From Nectonema munidae (taxonomy: Eukaryota > Nematomorpha > Nectonematoida > Nectonematidae), in the NCBI GenBank assembly GCA_030549495.1, contig JAUIRK010000778.1, positions 62,001 through 126,000 on the forward strand: a DNA stretch of 64,000 nucleotides, written 5' to 3'. Every line of letters begins with the position of its first letter. The first letter of the stretch is position 1. Under the pieces are notes generated by a model. The model did no database searches and was not told the DNA's origin. It was given only the letters and a program-made list of their open reading frames with translations. A program made the position numbers and the translations under genes. Shown here piece after piece: positions 1 through 11,797 of the stretch.

Positions 1-1353
1 TCCGTGAACTGGCTTGATATAAATAATTTTCGACTCCCCCCTCCTCTTGATAATCTTCATCTAAACTTGGCTGGGTAATGCACCAATGGGTTTTTCAGCT
101 TTACAAGCTTCTACTTAGTGCATGGCGTTTATTTTTGAAAAATTTCCTGAATACTTTTTTATATTTAGTTCATTTAATTGTTTACTTAGTTTGTTCCTTA
201 CTTATTTCTTCTTTTCTTTAGTTGCCAATCTTCATTTCGATCTAGTGCCTTTTCAGCGCATTTTATTACTCCATAACCTTTTATACTTTAAAAATGGAAT
301 TTTATGAAGAAATTTTGTATTGAATGCATCCATTCGTAGAATATTTATAATAAGTTGCTTTAACTTCATTCATACATCGAAATCATTTGATCGTTTTCTA
401 CTCTTATAGAAGATGGAAGTCAGTATATTGCGTTCAACTATCTGATCTGATAATGGTCAATATGTATAACTAATCAATATTTTCTTATCATTTAAATTTA
501 GATGATTATTATTCATAAATAACAAATACTCGATTCTTCTCTATTTCAATTCCTTCAAAAAGTAAAACTCTTGTTTCATTCTTTCTGCTAAGTTTTTTCT
601 TTACATTCAGAATATGTCTTAGACCAGGAAATAAATCGTCAGATTAAATTTTAAATAACTTTTACAATAAATGATTTCTTCTCTTTTTGAAAGTCTTAGT
701 GAAAGATGTGCACTTTTTTATACAATTAGAAACATAAATCATTACTCTTTTTGATATTTGTGTTATTTTAAAGCTTTGTCAAGTTGTTCGAGATATGCAT
801 ATGCGTATTAGGTAAGTTTATTTCCTCTCGAATATATGTTATAAAGTATTAAATATGATTTATATACCAGTTTATGTTTTTGTCATCCTCAAATATATAC
901 TCTTATATTTAGAAAAATTTATTTCTCAAACTATCTTAATAAACCTTTCAAATAATTTATAACATACATTTTGTGGTCTTCCTCATCTTGCACGCCTTCT
1001 CAATACTTGAATAAATCCTTTTACTCCTGCGACAGTATGTCGGTATTTAAGTATACTTGTTTTGGAAAAATCTGGAATACTCAGAACAAAGCATTTACAT
1101 ATTTACATCGATTTTAGAGGATTTTTAGAATTTTCGCGGTCCTACTTTTTTTCATTCAATATGAGCACAATACAAGTATGCCAAGTACAAAATAAGCAAA
1201 GTTTAAGTTGAGTTATAAATTTTCAAACCAAAAAATATAAATATTTTTTGATAAATTAAGAATTAAGAACTTTCTTTTCATTTTCTGAAAGGAGAGTTAT
1301 ACTTCAGATGCGTAAGATATGAGTAAATATTCCTTGAGTAATACCATAGATAT
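1..1353. other. Non-genic, nothing recognised
   Basis: AT-rich sequence with only short reading frames of skewed composition (the one at 122-307 is Phe/Leu-rich and has no recognisable motif). I see no splice-compatible coding segment, RNA gene or clear repeat end. Confidence 0.5.
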
Positions 1354-1504
1354 AAATTTTAACACCATCTAGCATTTTCCCAAAAGTTCCTTTCTTGAAT
1401 TTTTAAAATTATGTCATCTTGCCCAGCTGATGAGGAGCACAACTCTGAAACGCAGTCTCCACTGCTAATGGCTGTTTCTAAAATGTTAGATGGCGTTAAA
1501 ATTT
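1354..1504. mobile_element. Hairpin MITE, about 150 bp
   Basis: Two 25-bp arms at 1354-1378 and 1480-1504 are inverted copies of each other with two differences in the central 22 bases. The left arm contains AACACCATCTAGCATTTT and the right arm AAAATGTTAGATGGCGTT. The 100 bp between them has no coding potential. This is the layout of a miniature inverted-repeat element. The family is not recognised, and no target duplication beyond AT-rich flanks can be claimed. Confidence 0.7.
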
Positions 1505-2808
1505 TTCTTTTTTTACATAAGTTTTAAAATTATGCAAGCAATCTGATGCATTGCTTTTCTTATTCAGCAAATCCTAGTCCTTGTAGAAGTTTGCTTGTTT
1601 CAAAGCTTTAATACTCTCACTTCAGGACACTATAAATTCATCCCGTATTCATGTAATCAGTCATTTCATGTAGTGACTAAAATTTCCAGTCACAACGGCC
1701 TTACCTTAAATATATAAGTGTCTAATAGTCGACTCTGGGCAATCCGGCATAACTCAAAAGCACCTATCCATCCGTTGCTTTAGAAGAAAGTAGAAAGCAA
1801 AAGAGTTTCAAAAAAGTAGGTTCACATTCATCCCTTTCTACTTTTTCGATAGCGCACTATTTCTGTGCTCCTCCTAATCTTTCACGGTGTGTACTTAGTA
1901 ATGGATGTAAAGCAAACAGAATCCAGAGGTGCTGTAAGATGCAAATAGAAGGCGAGGCGTGCTGCAGAATAAAGAAGATTTGCAAGGAACTTACGGTGGC
2001 ATTTTTAATTCCGATCCTTTTGCTCGCATCATTATGTACACATAGTCATTATTATTGTTACATATTATAAACGCAATTACATTCCACACTACACTATCCT
2101 GCCATTAGTCGTCTACACTAGGTGTGTGGATCTATAATAACTCCTTCTTTTCAAATGGAATTTAGGTCAGATTATTATAGAAATCTTCTATCTTGATATG
2201 TTGTAGCTCTAATTCACACATATTTGTCCCGATGCAGTGTAAAAACTTTCACAATCATATGCGTGCAAACAGAGAAAGTAGAGATATGCAGTAAAGAATC
2301 AAAAAGATTTCACAAAGCCAACAAACTAATATCTAAAGATTTTGCTGCTTGTGTAGTTTATCCTCCCCGACATTTAAAATTTAATTATATACACTGGTAC
2401 CTCTGTTTGGGAACACACTCTGTTCTGAAAGGATGTTCGAATAGCAAATTGTTTGAAAACCCAAACAATTTTTGTTTTCATAAATTTCCAGGAATCTTTA
2501 TTATATGTAATCATGGATAAGATGCCTAAACACAAAACAGGTGTAATCATAATGCTTGACACGGACTGAATAAGTAATTTGTTGTTGCTTCTTCCACACA
2601 CATTTTGCTTTTCGGGTTGGGGAACCTAGATTTTGTTTGAGATCAGAGACAAAACGTTCTCGTAATTTTTATTCGAAGCCCGACACTTCTACAAGGCTTC
2701 GAGAACCAACTTATGGCAGATTCAGTTTGCTGGCACACGTGTTGTATAGATGGTTAGATAGTTTATTTTTTTTATAAAATAAAAAAACTTCGAAATAAAT
2801 AGCTAAAT
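1505..2808. other. Non-genic, nothing recognised
   Basis: Open frames at 2224-2520 (+) and 2374-2601 (-) overlap each other and carry no recognisable domain. I regard both as chance. No other structure seen. Confidence 0.45.
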
Positions 2809-3110
2809 CAGTGTTGCCCGAACTTTTTGAGCTATGAACCTCAAATGATATATGCAAATTTTTTGGCCACCAAATTTTGTAAGCTTGTGAAATTTAATTT
2901 AGACTAAAAAATCTAAAAGAAAATTCTGTGGTTTATGTACATGAAACTCTGAATACAAAAAATGAACAACAATAATGAAATTTATTGCTAACAAACATTT
3001 TCAGCTGTTTTCCTAGTTTTTTCTTTTAAATCCTGGAGTACGAAGGTAACTTCAAAACCCGACGCAGCGAATAGCAATGCCTCATATTCTGGTTCCTGTT
3101 ATAATAGATC
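2809..3110. mobile_element. hAT element end (fragment)
   Basis: The sequence starts CAGTGTTGCCCGAACTTTTT, which has the form of hAT termini (CAGTG followed by a pyrimidine-rich run). The eight bases before it (AGCTAAAT, 2801-2808) could be a target duplication, but I found no second copy or opposite terminus. It may be the end of the transposase relic that follows, or of a separate copy. Confidence 0.45.
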
Positions 3111-3410
3111 GACAGTATAAACACTAGGGTTATAACTTTTTGAAACTTAAAAACCCTATGTTATTTTTTAATGAGATTTTTCTCATTGATGAAAAATATA
3201 AGCTTTTTAGAAGAAAAATCGGAAAAAAGTTCAAAAATAAACTAAAAAAACATTTATGAAGTTAAAAAAACCTAAAAAATTCTTTATTGAATAATAAAAG
3301 ATTTGCAAAATTTTTATTTTATGTTCAAATTACTTAAAATAAATTTTTCTGATATAATATCTTTCTTTTTACAGCTTTTATAAACATCTTGAATGACTTT
3401 GATTGCCCTT

Positions 3411-4966
3411 TCAGCGCATTGGTTGCTTCTTGAAATGTTCAATTTTGAACTTTCTTTTTTTCCAATGATTTTTTAAAGATGAAATCGCTTTTTCATATGG
3501 CTTTAATATTTCCAACAAATTTTCAAAGCTACTTTCTTTATACTTTTGATCATTAAACCAAAATTTCTCCCAATCATAGCAAATGAAGCGACATACATTA
3601 ACTAAAGAGTTTCTCCATTTGGGTAGAAGAATATAAGCAAGAATTGTTGAAATTGCTTTTGAGTTCCACCTTGCTCTACTAATATTGAGAAGTTTTAAAA
3701 ATTTAACTTGTGGGAAACATCCATTTGTTTCAAAGTATTTGAAAACTTGTGTTAAATGGAACAAAAATTTCACATCATCTCTTCCTACTGTTCTTTCATA
3801 AATTTTTTCTTCATTTTTAAAATTTAAAATCAACTTATAATTTTTAACAAGTTCTTGAATAAATGGATACTTAATGTTAGGTTGTTTTCTTTTAAACTTT
3901 GATTCATCACTAAATAGAGTATTCGGTCAAGTATGTGATGCTGGCAACTTATATATTGTGGTTCTTCTAATTTTCTTTTAACAAACATTCTTTGTAAAAT
4001 TTTGACTGCTCCATTTTTTACAGTGTTGACAGTAGCATCACTGATTATCATTTTTATTAATTTCCAAAGCATATATTCATCAATTGTGTTAGCAATAAAG
4101 TTTGCAATCGTTTGAGCTTTTTCATCGACTAATACTGCAGCATTTATTCTGATTTCTCTTAATTCATTTTTTAGCACAACTTGGATTTCATCCCCATTAA
4201 TTTTTTTTCCATCAAAATGTACACACCAATATTCTTTAAATAAGGTTTCTATCATTTCTTTTTTTATTTCAGCACCTTTCTAACAGCCTTATTGCTGGTT
4301 GAGTAGGAATGGGAATCGGTATACCTTGATCTGTAATACTTTTGCAAACTTTGGCAGCTTTGCTAGTTGATAAACAATTATTTGTTACTAATTTAGCAGC
4401 TAAACAGGTTTTACTATATTTTTTGGATGGAAATTTTTCTTCTTCACTATGAAACTCACAAGAAGATTCAGAATCATCATCCGTAAAAGTCGTGATTAAT
4501 TCATTTACGGCATCTTTTCCTCTGATTTTCCTTATTCTTTTTGATGGATGAATAAAACTTGCTTTTGCTAACTGGCTATTTGAGTATCCTTGCTTGCCTT
4601 TAGTGTCAAGTTGTAGTTGATAAAATTTTTTATCTTCTGAACAAAGCCAAACACCTTTTGGTTGAGTGATATCAAATACTTCATTGAAGAAATCTAATTT
4701 TTGTTTTTTAAACAATTCTGTTATAAAGTTATCAACTTATCTAACTTAAACAAAATTGCTTGATCTGATAAGTGTGGGAAGTTCAATTTCTCTTTCCATA
4801 AGCTTATAATTTCATTTTTTATCACCTTGATTCTTTCTTTCTTTGCTTTAATTGTTTTGCCAAGAAAATGAAAACGACCCATAATATGTGTCTTCAATGG
4901 TATTCTGGTAAATTCTTGCAAAGGAATACAACTTCTTTTTTTATGAGAATCTTGAAACTTTATCAA
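3411..4966 (-). pseudogene. hAT-like transposase relic
   Basis: Four consecutive minus-strand frames (4966-4721, 4715-4269, 4255-3830, 3833-3411) together read like one transposase of roughly 500 residues. Seen in order: a basic N-terminal part, a Ser/Glu-rich stretch, a segment with VHFDGKKI and ISDATVNTVKNGAV, then CQHHILD, and finally RARWNSKAI. The Asp in the SDAT motif, the following CxHH motif and the RW motif are arranged as in hAT superfamily transposases of invertebrate genomes. The coding is split by stops and frame changes, so it is a dead copy. A domesticated gene is unlikely because of the breaks. Confidence 0.7.
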
Positions 4967-4984
4967 GTTTTCTGTCCACTGATC

Positions 4985-5912
4985 TTTATTTTTTTAATTG
5001 CTTTAAAACTTTTTGTGTGACATTTTTTTATTTTCAAATATTAAAAATTAATATATTTGTATAATAAAAGAATATCATTAAAGTTTCTTACACTTTTATC
5101 ATGTATATTTTTTTAGTTTGCATACGCCAACAATGATTTGTATTAATATATCATTAATAACAATTTAATGGAAATATAATAATGGTTTCGGTGGCTTACC
5201 TATCCTTATTGACGCGCGGCGATAGATGCTAATTTTGCCGACCTTCAAAGTTTTAAATAACACTCAAAGCTTGATAATACAGGTACTATGTTTGGAAAAT
5301 TGGAATAAAAAGTGTGGCAAACCATTATTACATCTCAATTTACGTTTAAAATATCTCGATTAAATTTTTATTGATGTATAAAATGCGGCTTCCAGAGCCG
5401 GATGCCTCTCTTTGCTCAATCTGGTGAGGCTCTTATGATAAACTAGTTGTTTTCTAAACTATTTTTTCGGTGTGTGCACAAACCGTATTAACCAGTTGGA
5501 AAAGCTTTTTTAACTAGATTCCTTCTCCAAACAACTTATTTTTAATATAAACTTGATTGATTTGCTTTTTAATTTATCTTTCATGTTTTTTTCTGTAAAA
5601 GTATGAGATTAAATCAAAAAAAAATTAATTAGAAATTAACTTGTGGCTTTTTATAAGACGTTAAAAATAATTTATGACTCTTTTTATCTCCTTATGTGCC
5701 CATTTCTGATATATAAATGCAAATAAATTCTGCGCCCTGGGGGACCTCCTCTCTCGCCATTTCTTGGTACGCCAATAAACGTTTTGCTACATTTTGTTTT
5801 CTTATTTTTCAGATCTATATATTTTTATACCTATACTTTTCAGTTTTCGGCGTTTTGAAGTGTTATTAGAACTTTTATGGGGCTGTGAGGTAAAGGTACC
5901 TTGGAGTGCCTT
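4985..5912. other. Non-genic, nothing recognised
   Basis: AT-rich flank of the hAT relic. The opposite hAT terminus expected here was not found. The overlapping frames at 5794-6015 (+) and 5802-5990 (-) are not convincing genes. Confidence 0.4.
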
Positions 5913-5995
5913 CATTGGCATTGCGCAGTGGCATCGCTTAATTCGAACTATAAGCAAAGCAGGCTTCATTCTGGATCGAAGCCCAGACATTAGGC
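5913..5995 (+). repeat. tRNA-like pseudogene or SINE head
   Basis: TTGCGCAGTGG at 5921-5931 resembles an internal A box and GGATCGAAGCC at 5973-5983 resembles a B box, spaced as in a tRNA. The GGATCGAA form recalls initiator methionine tRNA. The stems do not pair well, so this is at best a decayed tRNA copy or the head of a tRNA-derived SINE. Confidence 0.35.
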
Positions 5996-6126
5996 TATTA
6001 AAGCCAAGTATCTAACCAACCTTATTCACACGTTCACAAATCAAAAAATTTTAATTATACATTTAAATTTATTAAGTAAAACCTCTTTAGATAGGCTGCA
6101 AAATGGACTTGCAAAAAATTGTCTAT

Positions 6127-6265
6127 TTAACCCTTTCGTGGTCAGTGTATCATATATGATACATAAACAATTTTACCTTCCTCTGCTTTTTCAAATAGCT
6201 TTGTATATGAATCTTCTGTTTTTTTAATAAATATCGTCTTGTTTTTCTGGTAATGAAAGGGTTAA
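6127..6265 (+). mobile_element. TTAA-flanked MITE, copy A
   Basis: Begins TTAACCCTTTCGTGG and ends GAAAGGGTTAA. The TTAA plus CCCTTT ends are typical of piggyBac-related elements. A perfect 18-bp palindrome (TGTATCATATATGATACA, 6146-6163) lies 19 bp from the left TTAA. Related copies lie at 7816-7952 and, on the other strand, 53202-53336. No coding capacity; it would need a transposase in trans. Confidence 0.75.
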
Positions 6266-6735
6266 TTAGGTTTACATAATCATATTTTTAATTAAATGAA
6301 AAAGATATGTACGAAAACAAAACGTTTTTTAAAATACTTGTTACTTTTGTTCGCTTCAATATTGCTTCTATAGATTTTTTTCAAATTTTTTTAAATAAAA
6401 GATTATAAACATTACTAAAATTTCTCTCTAAGCAAAATAGTTCCAATGCTCTCGTATGTTCTATAGAGCTTTTTTATACTATTATTAATAGGATAATTAG
6501 ATGTTTCAACTGTTCTTTCATTTAGCATCTTTTTCGATTTTTTTTACCATTTTCATTCCTTTTATTCAAAACATATTTAAAAAACTAGTATTCCCAATTT
6601 AAAGAAAGCGTTTCAGTTACAGGTCAATTTATCAGCAATGGCAGCGACCGGTAGCCTTTTTAGAATGAGGGCCAGATGAGAATATTGGTATCACACTGTG
6701 GCCGATTCACCTCAAAAGTGGTGATGTGGACATCC
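6266..6735. other. Non-genic, AT-rich
   Basis: No gene seen. The last part (about 6620-6735) has higher GC and probably belongs to the transposase fragment that follows. Confidence 0.4.
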
Positions 6736-6976
6736 TTATCTCTCACTAGAGTCTAGACTGTCTTTGCCCTTCTGTTTCAAGTTGGTGTCGTTTAGGTGCA
6801 TATTGATGTCTTTGAGAAAGGCAGAAGTGTTCGGCGTTTGGAACGTCCTTTTGACCAAGTAAGGTTGTGATCTCCTGGTGTAGGCTGCAGACACGTGACA
6901 GCATTGCCCTACGATTGAACCAATGGATCTCAAAGAAGAAGAACACGTGTTTGTAATGTACGTTCACCTCGTCCAT
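6736..6976 (-). pseudogene. hAT (ZBED/GTF2IRD2-like) transposase fragment
   Basis: The minus-strand frame 6976-6746 includes HWFNRRAMLSRVCSLHQEI followed by LLGQKD. This matches the pattern of the hAT block usually written as an E(V)RWLSRG..L.R...L..EI..FL segment, found in ZBED5- and GTF2IRD2-type transposases. A neighbouring frame continues the similarity, so the fragment is frameshifted. Only this internal block is recognisable. Confidence 0.6.
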
Positions 6977-6992
6977 TTTATATCTTACATAG

Positions 6993-7345
6993 CTAGATGT
7001 AAGATTTGATATACCTCATTCGGGGAGACGATGTTACATAAGTTAAAACCTATATTTTTGCAATTTTTTCACGATATTAAATAATATATCTGTCAAATAA
7101 TCAAAATAAAATTCTGTAATCAAAGAATCGAAAAATATTCTCTAAAAAATTAAAAAATATCAAACTTTCTGTTCATATTTTACTAGATGTAAGATTTGAT
7201 ATAACTCATACTATGTTACAAAAGTTGTTACCTATATTTTTGCAATTTGCACGATATTAAATAATATATTTGTCAAATAATAATCAATATACAATTCTGT
7301 AATCAAAGAATCGAAAAATATTCTTTAAAAAATCAAAAAATATTT
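6993..7345. repeat. Tandem duplication, unit about 190 bp
   Basis: The segment starting CTAGATGTAAGATTTGATAT at 6993 recurs from 7183 with small differences, so the period is 190 bp. The second copy has a short deletion after the first 30 bases. Two copies only. Confidence 0.8.
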
Positions 7346-7350
7346 ATTCT

Positions 7351-7476
7351 TTTCAAATATATCGTTGGCTACCATTACTTTTAGTTTCCTATATGTATGA
7401 TTTGATAAAAATGATTAGGCAGACTAAGTTTATCTTTCTATTCTAAAAGTAACGGGAGCCAACGATATATTTCAAA
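7351..7476. mobile_element. Hairpin MITE, about 126 bp
   Basis: Arms at 7351-7383 and 7444-7476 are inverted copies containing ATATATCGTTGGCT and AGCCAACGATATAT, with four or five differences over 33 bases. The loop of about 60 bp is AT-rich and non-coding. It directly follows the tandem duplication. Family not recognised. Confidence 0.7.
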
Positions 7477-7815
7477 AAATGATTTTCAATTTTTATGTGT
7501 TTGTTCAAAGATATACTTACCAACTATTTCTGAAAAAATTTAGTGGAAAAGAGTAATTATAATCTTATCTCTGCAATTATTTTTTTACAAAAAAATAAAA
7601 TGAAAGGAGAATATCTAAAAGGTGCTTAACACAACCATTTCTCCAATTTAAATTATTATTTAGTTGAACTATATGTATATCTAATAAAAGGGTTCTTGTA
7701 TCTCAATTTGAAAAAAAGTTTAAATTAACGGATTCTTTTCATTAATTTTTTTTAAGTTCAAAATTAGTAATTTTATTAATAAAATCATTTAAATGTTTAG
7801 TGAGTGGTACGAATA
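7477..7815. other. Non-genic, AT-rich
   Basis: Nothing recognised. Confidence 0.5.
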
Positions 7816-7952
7816 TTAACCGGTTATCGACCACAGTCGGCATATGTCGACTTTACAAAAATAAAATCGTCTGTGTTTATCAATACTCTTTATTACAAAT
7901 CTTCTGCTTTACATTAGATATCGTCTGATTATTCTGGTCGTTAACGGGTTAA
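7816..7952 (+). mobile_element. TTAA-flanked MITE, copy B
   Basis: Begins TTAACCGGTTATCGACC and ends GGTCGTTAACGGGTTAA, a 17-bp imperfect terminal inverted repeat. An 18-bp near-palindrome (AGTCGGCATATGTCGACT, one mismatched pair) lies at 7835-7852, again exactly 19 bp from the TTAA. Copy C at 53202-53336 is close to identical in reverse orientation. Confidence 0.8.
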
Positions 7953-8108
7953 GCGAAAACCTCTCATACACACCTATATAAAATCACGCGATACTATCGT
8001 TAATAAATAATATTAACGATAAAATCCAACTGAATAAAAAGATAAAAATGACTATTTTTTATTTCACTGAATATTTCATTATATTTCCTTCATTTCTTCT
8101 ATTTAGGC

Positions 8109-8823
8109 CAGGGATCGGCAAAGTGGTCGATATCGACCCCTGGGGCTCGATAACAGATCTTTAGGGGTCGATAAGATAGACAAACTTACCAAATTGTGTT
8201 ATGCTTTTTTTACTTTATAGTAGTAATAAATTTTCTTTCTCTTTTAAAACATAGCTTAGGACATTGTATAGTATAGGACAGGGGTCGGCAACCTTATGCT
8301 AACGGTGTGCTGACTTAACACTTCTCAAATCATCTCTAGCGCCAACCTCATATGTATATTTATCCAAACCAAAATTAACATAATTGATTTATAATTTATT
8401 TAACTTTTATATACAAATTTACATAAATATACAATACATAATTAATTAGCAATAAAAAAATTATATAAGTAATTAGTGCTTAACTCTTTGATAACTTTAG
8501 CCAACTCTTCAATAGCGACACAATAATAAATCCAAAATGCTTGGGCATTGTTAAAAACACATTTGATTGCCTTTAATATTTATTATTATAAAAACTGTTT
8601 AAAAATTTATTTTATTTTATGTGTAAATGAAAAAATTGTAAAACTTATTTTGCGTCACTGAAAATTGCTTTGCGTGCCAAGTTTGGGAGGCGTGCCGTCA
8701 TTTGCCGACCCCTGGTATAGGATATATGAAACATTATTGGTATGTATTTTTTCTCTTAATTGATCAATGTTTTTAGTAACATTTCTAGTTCTATGAAGGG
8801 GTAAAGAAATTTGTCGATTCCTG
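8109..8823. mobile_element. Non-autonomous hAT, interrupted by a second hAT
   Basis: Begins CAGGGATCGGCAAAGTGG and ends TTTGTCGATTCCTG, and is flanked on both sides by the 8-bp duplication ATTTAGGC (8101-8108 and 8824-8831). The imperfect inverted ends and 8-bp duplication are diagnostic for hAT. Removing the nested element leaves about 270 bp of outer element with no coding capacity. Confidence 0.88.
8279..8714. mobile_element. Non-autonomous hAT MITE nested in an older hAT
   Basis: Starts CAGGGGTCGGCAA and ends TTGCCGACCCCTG, a perfect 13-bp inverted repeat, and is flanked by exact 8-bp duplications GTATAGGA (8271-8278 and 8715-8722). The intact duplication and ends argue for a younger insertion than the host element, whose ends have diverged. 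436 bp, no reading frame of note. Confidence 0.93.
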
Positions 8824-8831
8824 ATTTAGGC

Positions 8832-10074
8832 AGAAATTTCTTAATTCATTGGAAACAATTTTTTGTGTTCTATTTTTAATACTGTTTGTTGAAAGTTTCA
8901 CCATTGTTTACAGTAAGTAGTGTTGTATACATGTGTGTGCAGAGAAGATGTAATGAATAAGCTAATTGTGTTGTCGTCATTCTGATTACCTTTCTCGTCT
9001 CTTTGCACACCGTCATAAAAATCGATGAATATAATAAGGAGTAACAATTAGGAAGAAGGGATTGCACTTCTTCTTTCTTACACATACACACACACACAGC
9101 ACAATCTCCACCACACTGCTTCTTGTTCGTTCACATGTCTCAAACTCATTCATACCCAGCATTTTTCACGCACAATGAACCCTCTATCTTCTTCGTTTCT
9201 ACGCTAGTTTCTTCGTGTTTAGCGATGATTTTGTTTACGCTTGAATATTTCCACGCTGCGTACACAAATGAAATCGGGGAGCAGCATTGTTGAAAGAGTT
9301 TGGGTTCGTTTATTGTTTTTAGGCTGATATATCCTGGTGATATGTCTCTCTGTCGACTTCGTCTTTGTTATATGTATCCCGTGCTCTTTATTTATGACTG
9401 TTTTATTATCCAATCCTACATAATTTGTCATCATACGGGCTAGGTGGGTGAATTTAATTTGGAGTAAGTTTAGTATGGGTATGTGGGTGGAGGCGTTTGT
9501 TCGTAGGGCTATGGTTTACTAATTACTTTCTTCAGTAGTTTCAAAGGCACATTACGGTATATTTTCATGGGTTCTTAATTGTACTTTCCAAAATGGAAAC
9601 TTTTTTGTGTTGTTGGCTCCAACATAAGTTATTTGGAATCAATTCCAAAATTTAGTGCATTAGAAAGAGGTTTTTCTTTGCGCTTTAACTAACTTGATAT
9701 AGAGAACAAAATTCAAAAGAACTTTTTTAAATTAGAGATAATTAGAAATATATATTTCAGGTTATTTATTTTTAGTCAGATTTATGTGATGAATTTGATT
9801 CTCTAAAACTTTCAAATGTAGAAAATAAAGTGAAGTGTAATTATTTTCTTAGTTAAACTTGATGAGAGGTAGCATTCAACACTAATATTTCAAGTGATGG
9901 CGATAAAAAACCCTTTTTACTCAAAACTTCATTTAGAGTCCAAGTCGGATTTTTTTAAACTCTAGGAGTCGGAATTTGATATTTCCCCTACTTCTGAAGA
10001 ATAGTTTGCAATGTATTTTCTAATTTTTGGATATCTTTTTATCATAGTTTAGCAGGATCTGGCTTATGCGTTTC
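8832..10074. other. Non-genic; (CA)n microsatellite and a GC-richer block
   Basis: A short CA-repeat lies near 9081-9098. The stretch 9100-9530 is richer in GC than its surroundings and not repetitive within the window. It could be untranslated or regulatory sequence of an unseen gene, but I find no coding exon in it. Confidence 0.4.
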
Positions 10075-10117
10075 TTAACCTTTTTCAGATATTGGGCCTC
10101 TTATATATAAGAGGCGT
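10075..10117 (+). mobile_element. TTAA-flanked MITE, left end only (copy D)
   Basis: TTAACC at 10075 is followed 21 bp on by a perfect 20-bp palindrome, GCCTCTTATATATAAGAGGC (10096-10115). The arrangement is as in copies A-C, but the arm sequence is different. The rest of the element is not recognisable; a SINE follows immediately. Confidence 0.5.
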
Positions 10118-10260
10118 GAGTAAGGTTGCTTAGATATTGGGTTACGATAATTCAAGGTCGTGGGTTCGATCCCGCATCAAGCCTAATTTCCTCATAGTTC
10201 GATACAACCGGCGCAATTGTGCCTTCCGATGAAAAGCTCCGAATAATGAGAAAAAATTTT
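10118..10260 (+). repeat. tRNA-derived SINE
   Basis: An A-box-like TTGCTTAGATATTGGG (about 10126-10141) and a textbook B box GGGTTCGATCCC (10162-10173) form the internal RNA polymerase III promoter of a tRNA-related head. GCATCAAGCCT and an unrelated body follow. A diverged copy with the same GCATCAAGCCT is at 61213-61290. No tRNA fold that would make it a working tRNA. Confidence 0.7.
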
Positions 10261-11797
10261 ATCAAAAATATTTTTTGCACATTCTAAAATTTCTTAAAAA
10301 TTTGAATATTCAAAAGTTGATCGTGCATTAGACATAATTATTTATTTTTTATTAATATTTATTCAAAATTTAACATGTTTTCAGTAATAAAATTTTTTTA
10401 AAATTCTTGAGTCTCGACAAAAATTTCTCGAGAATCAAGAAATAAAAAAATTCTAAAATTCTCGAGAAATCTCGAGACAGAAGCTCTAGGAAACACCCCA
10501 TGGTACCTTTACCTTATAAATTATAATGAAAACTTCGTACCCCAACTTCAATAATATCTTTGTTCTATTTTTTGTATGGAATTTGTATCAATGAGTAATT
10601 ATTATCATCTATCATTCTTATTAATAATATGTTGCTTGATTATTGGAAATTATACATATTTTTGATCCAATTTAAGAATATTCCTATAATTATCAAATGA
10701 AAAGGAGACTAGTAAAAAACTCGTAAAAGATCTAAAAATTGAAAAGAAGAAAGTAAGGCAAGTAAACGCGGAAATAAATCAAAATTAGATAATTCAGAAA
10801 GTGAAAGTTTATATGTAAAGTGATTAAATGAATTGAAAAAACGAACACAGACTCTTAAAAATTCTCATTGTACGCTTTAGCGGTCCACGAACCCCTGGTT
10901 AAACCCGTGTGACCCAGTGTAATACTCTAGATTTTTTCACCATGTTTGGCATGGCCTTGCAATTTAGACTGCTGAGATTTGTGCAATCTTTCAATTTGTT
11001 TTTTTATATAAAAAAAGTCTTACCCAATTCAAACAAATCTCACATGATTGCAATTAGGGGAAGGGACAAAATTTTAAAATATATTTAAAACAAAAATTTT
11101 GGATCAATTTATTCATTTTTATGTCATAAAAATAGTTCGATCTCTTAAAGATCAAATCATTAGCATCATGAAGGCGTTAACGCTACGATGTTGAAGTACA
11201 AAACGTAAATGAGCAATTAAGAGTTGACGCCCTGTGCGAGGCTTTAATTTTGGGGGAGGTGTTCACCCGCCCCTTCTTTTCGTAACAAATTCATTTGTGA
11301 ATGTTTCAACTTTCAATTGAAGTTTGTATTGCACAAAAACTAGCCTATATGCATAGCATAACCCATTTCTTTGTACTCAAAATGTAGTTTGTAAATAAAT
11401 ACGAAGAAATAGACACTTTTTGAGGTTATTTTTTTAATATCACAAATGCCTTTGCCGCTTGGGGTCAAGATTTTTGCTTTATTTTCTCTTTTCGGGACGA
11501 CTACCCTTCAATTTCTTATTTTCATCTCCTTAAGCTTTTTAAGGAGATTTCTTCTGTAATGTTGTTATGTTAATTCCTAAAATGGTATAAAAAAAACTTT
11601 CGTCTTATGAATCAGAAATTATGTTAATTTTGATAGGTGGGTTTGAAGGTTTATGCAACGTAGTGTAGATATATATAAGTAGTATTTTATCTACGTTATA
11701 TGATGTATATCTATATATATATAGAGAGAGAGTGATGAAAACGTACAACCTGTACTTGAGCAGGACATTATGTAACTTTTTTTTAATTGCAATAGAC
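10261..11797. other. Non-genic, nothing recognised
   Basis: AT-rich. A few hyphenated inverted A/T tracts near 10390-10490; a short TA/GA simple repeat near 11709-11730. No gene. Confidence 0.45.

Noticed and set aside
10118-10190. Functional tRNA gene
   Set aside because: Has polymerase III boxes but no complete cloverleaf, and a diverged copy with the same tail exists at 61213, so it is a SINE.
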